A DNA stretch of 64,000 nt from Poecilobothrus nobilitatus. Taxonomy: Eukaryota; Arthropoda; Insecta; Diptera; Dolichopodidae. Every line of letters begins with the position of its first letter. The first letter of the stretch is position 1. The stretch is from NCBI GenBank assembly GCA_947095535.1, contig OX352774.1, positions 64,356,416-64,420,415 on the forward strand. The letters are read 5' to 3'. Positions 61,101 to 64,000 of this stretch are shown here, piece after piece. The translations under genes and the position numbers were made by a program. A model generated the notes under the pieces. That model worked only from the letters and a program-made list of their open reading frames with translations. It had not been told where the DNA came from and did no database searches.

Positions 61101-63823
61101 GATATAAATGATTTTATTTTATAAATTTGTTAGTAATATTTACAAAATATAGTCATATAAATAACAAATATTCTTATAGGTATTAAAGAATTTATTATTA
61201 AATTTTACAATTTTTTTGTATTAGGTATATTCAAACAATATTTTAAATCACATTAAAAATTGTTTTTCTAAAATTTGTCAAGATAAAAAAAAAGATTTAT
61301 TAACAATACATTTTGATATTTGTATTTTAATTTAATTGAATACTATACGATATCTTAAGAACTCCTTAATTCTTATAAAATATAAATTTAATTTTTATTC
61401 TTTTGACTTTATTATTATTCATTTATCATTTATCATTATTCATTAAAGAATAAATTTATTTTAAATTTGTATAATTGAAAGTTTTAAATAAAAAATCGTT
61501 ATACTCGTAATATTCAGGATATGTAATTAGAGTACCTATACAAATTATTTTATTATATGTACATATAAAAATATGTTAAATTGAATAAAGTCCATAATAA
61601 AATTTTCTTATATAATAAAAATCGATTACTCAGGATATTAATAGCGACAATTTTTGGTTTTTTTTTTTATTTTTATTTTTTTATTTATTTTTTTTATTTT
61701 TCCATTAATATTTTTTTTTTTTTTTATAGACACGTTTAAATATTTTGTATCCTTTTTGTTTTTGTTTTTTTTTTCTGTGGTCACGTATAGACGCGTTGAA
61801 GGAATTAAAAAAAAAAAAAAAAAAAAAATAGAAATAGAAAAACAATATATAAATAAAACGGTTTCCTTTTTTTTTTATTATTATTATTATTTTAAAGGAA
61901 ATTTTATTTTTAAAATTATAAGAATATTTTTTTTTACATATTTAATGTAAGTAGATATATGTATGTATTACCAAGTATTACACACTTACAATAAAGGATA
62001 TACTATTTCTTAGACCCTCTTATGTGTATACATACATACAATAATAAATTCTTATAGTAACAAGTAAAATTTATTTTATTAAATTTATATATTATTAAAT
62101 TCCAATCAATAATTGTTTTGTTTTTTTTTTTTTTTGTTTTTTTTTTAAGTATTAATATATATATTAGTTATTTACTTGTAGATATACATATTATATAGAT
62201 TTTAATTTTGAAATTGAAAGATTATTATTATTAGTAAATATTTATAGATGAGTACAAAACTATGTATATATGTATGTATAGTGCGTATGTATTAAACTGC
62301 CGGTATTAAATTTAAATATATTTTATTACATTTCGTGACAAAAATAACATTTTTAAATATTGTTGTTAGGACTGATGTAAAGACACTGAATGTTTTTTTT
62401 TTGTTGTTTTTTTTTTTTTTTTTATATATATACATAGTAAAATTACTTCTTTAAATATTATGTATGTTATTATTATTAATATTGATATTCTTGAATTAAA
62501 TTGGAAATTTTTCATAATTTATTATTAAGTTTTTTGTATGATTAAAATATTGCTAGGTATAGATAATATTTGTTAGGCAGTTAAGTGTGAATGATGTTCT
62601 TTTGTGTTAGTTATAAATGATATGAATTGAATAATTAATAAAAAATGCATTACAAATTGCAATATAATCGTAATGTGAACTACTGTAAATGAAAAATTTA
62701 TTATAATATTATTATTTTTTTTTTTTAAATTTTTTTTTTTAAATTATTTTTTTAAATTTATAAATTCACATATGTATGTATGAATATATATACATATTCA
62801 CATATGTATGTATGAATGAAATATTTAGTATTTATTTTGGATTTGTTATGTATATGATAAATAATATGATAAATGATAAATAATATAAGGTAATAATGAT
62901 AAATAATATGATGCCTATGAATAATATGATAAATAATATAAGGATGAAGATTTTATATTTTCTTGTTGGACTTCTTTGATTATAAAAAATCTTTTTAAAA
63001 ATATTTAAAAAAAAAAAAAATTTGAATTATAGAACAACATTTTTTACATTAACTTAAAATTTTTCTTTAATAAAAATCATAATATGATGGTCAGTTCTAT
63101 TATGATTATTTTAGATCATATTTTAAAAATTTAAACATTTTTGGAAGCTATGCTGGTTATATTTTTATTTTATTTATCTTTTTTTTTTTTTAAATCCGTA
63201 ATTTTGTATTGTGTTGTATGTATTGTATTATGTATATAATGTGTAGCTTTCTTTAATTGTTTAAATCTACGAGTATAAAGAAAATCTGACTAATATTATA
63301 GTTGAACTTTATTATTTTGTATAAAAATAGGAAAATAACATTTTGTTTTTGCTAAAAGAGTGGAATTTTCTACCTACGACCTACGTCATAAATTTGCTTG
63401 TTGTTCGTTTTTTTTTTAAACAAAAGTTAATGCAAACATTTTGATGTTCACGTGTTTATTCTTTATTTAAAATTATCGTGTATAAACAATTATGTGACAT
63501 GAAATCAGAATATTAATTTGATTTCAATAAAATATAGAAATATATCAGTTTTTTTTTTTTTTTGTTTTCTAATTACATCGAAAACATATAGGGTAAAAAA
63601 AAATACTTCAAAATGTCGTATTAAAAATTATATTTAAGCTTGATGTTGTTGTCGTGTAATTAAACCTTATTGGGATTCAACCCAATATGAATCAATCAAT
63701 TTATGTTTATAAGTTGATTTATGATACGATTAAACAAAAATGAAAGTGTAAATAAATACATAAAATTTAACACTGTATACTTTTTTAATTTTTTTTTTTA
63801 GTTATTCTTGGTTTAGGCTTGGT
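58102..63823. other. non-coding AT-rich region with simple repeats
   Basis: CATATGTATGTATG microsatellites (for example 59290-59320, 59951-59975 and 62769-62815), long homopolymer stretches (61655-61735, 61808-61829, 62400-62424) and a GATAAATAATATG tandem array at about 62848-62942. The plus-strand frame at 61654-61950 is poly-Phe and poly-Lys from homopolymers and is not a gene. No exon was recognised. Confidence 0.55.
62848..62942. repeat. GATAAATAATATG degenerate tandem array
   Basis: About six imperfect units of GATAAATAATATG/A interrupted by TAAGG and ATGCCTATG. The unit length is about 13-20 bp. Confidence 0.75.
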
Positions 63824-63938
63824 TATAAACTTGGTTGTAAGGGGGAATTATTCTTACGACGAGTATAAGAGTCGAAACCAGACTTCATTGGCGTTTACAG
63901 CGTTAAACGTTCTTACCCACTAGGCCGCCGAGGCCCCG
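63824..63938 (-). mobile_element. SINE family A copy 5, 3'-truncated
   Basis: On the minus strand it starts GGGGCCTCGGCGGCCTAGTG, an intact A-box-like head. It runs through AACGCTGTAAACGCCAATGA and a GTTTCGACTC B-box variant to CGTCGTAAGAATAATTCC. It lacks the TCACATTTATGTG 3' body. With copy 2 it defines the 5' terminus of the family. Confidence 0.85.
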
Positions 63939-64000
63939 TTTTTAATTTTATATTTTATAATAAAAATTTAAAAATCATAATTTTTCATTCATAATTCATA

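Noticed and set aside
61654..61950. 98-codon plus-strand ORF
   Set aside because: It encodes poly-Phe and poly-Lys from T and A homopolymers, with no domain.
1..64000. CRISPR array, operon or other prokaryotic system
   Set aside because: The window is eukaryotic with spliced genes; no spaced identical direct repeats of CRISPR type or clustered prokaryotic ORFs exist.

Overview
This is a eukaryotic nuclear window, extremely AT-rich, with spliced genes (GT..AG introns), long introns, TATA and TATG microsatellites, short interspersed elements and LINE fragments. The gene set (insect-type CTCF with 11 zinc fingers, an R7-family RGS protein, a MOSPD2-like MSP protein and a Taiman-type p160 coactivator) points to an insect. 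The many CATATGTATG-type microsatellites make a fly (Diptera) the best guess; the species cannot be named from sequence alone.

Layout: 1-2888, AT-rich sequence, probably upstream or 5'-intron of the next gene. 2902-3942 (+), an uninterrupted CRAL-TRIO lipid-transfer protein. 4343-6572 (-), CTCF in four coding exons, convergent with the CRAL-TRIO gene (stop codons about 400 bp apart). 6573-17097, a long non-coding interval with the CTCF promoter, hairpins, a 1.57 kb transposon with inverted termini (10971-12537) carrying a nested SINE, and a second SINE family. 17098-24924 (-), a full-length R7-type RGS gene in six coding exons, with a SINE, a LINE relic containing a 427-bp tandem duplication, and a perfect CTCF-like core plus CRE in its largest intron. 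24925-31429, intergenic with three SINE copies and a LINE reverse-transcriptase fragment. 31430-37960 (-), four 3' exons of a membrane-anchored MSP-domain protein most like MOSPD2; its 5' end is unresolved. 37961-45102, non-coding apart from one candidate micro-exon. 45103-49843 (-), the bHLH-PAS coactivator taiman with one giant coding exon and a tiny start exon; a probable 5' UTR exon lies near 55.4 kb. 55.6-64 kb holds only simple repeats and a terminal SINE fragment.

The genes do not form an operon or pathway. Three themes recur: chromatin and transcription control (CTCF, Taiman), G-protein signalling (RGS7) and lipid or membrane-contact biology (CRAL-TRIO, MOSPD2-like). Exon joins were worked out by hand from splice consensus and reading-frame continuity; each joined coding sequence closes with a whole number of codons. 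No prokaryotic-style or clearly new multi-gene system is present. The most unusual items are the inverted-terminus transposon with repeat-array ends, the two SINE families, CTCF-like motifs near the CTCF gene and inside RGS7, and competing splice donors at the taiman start.
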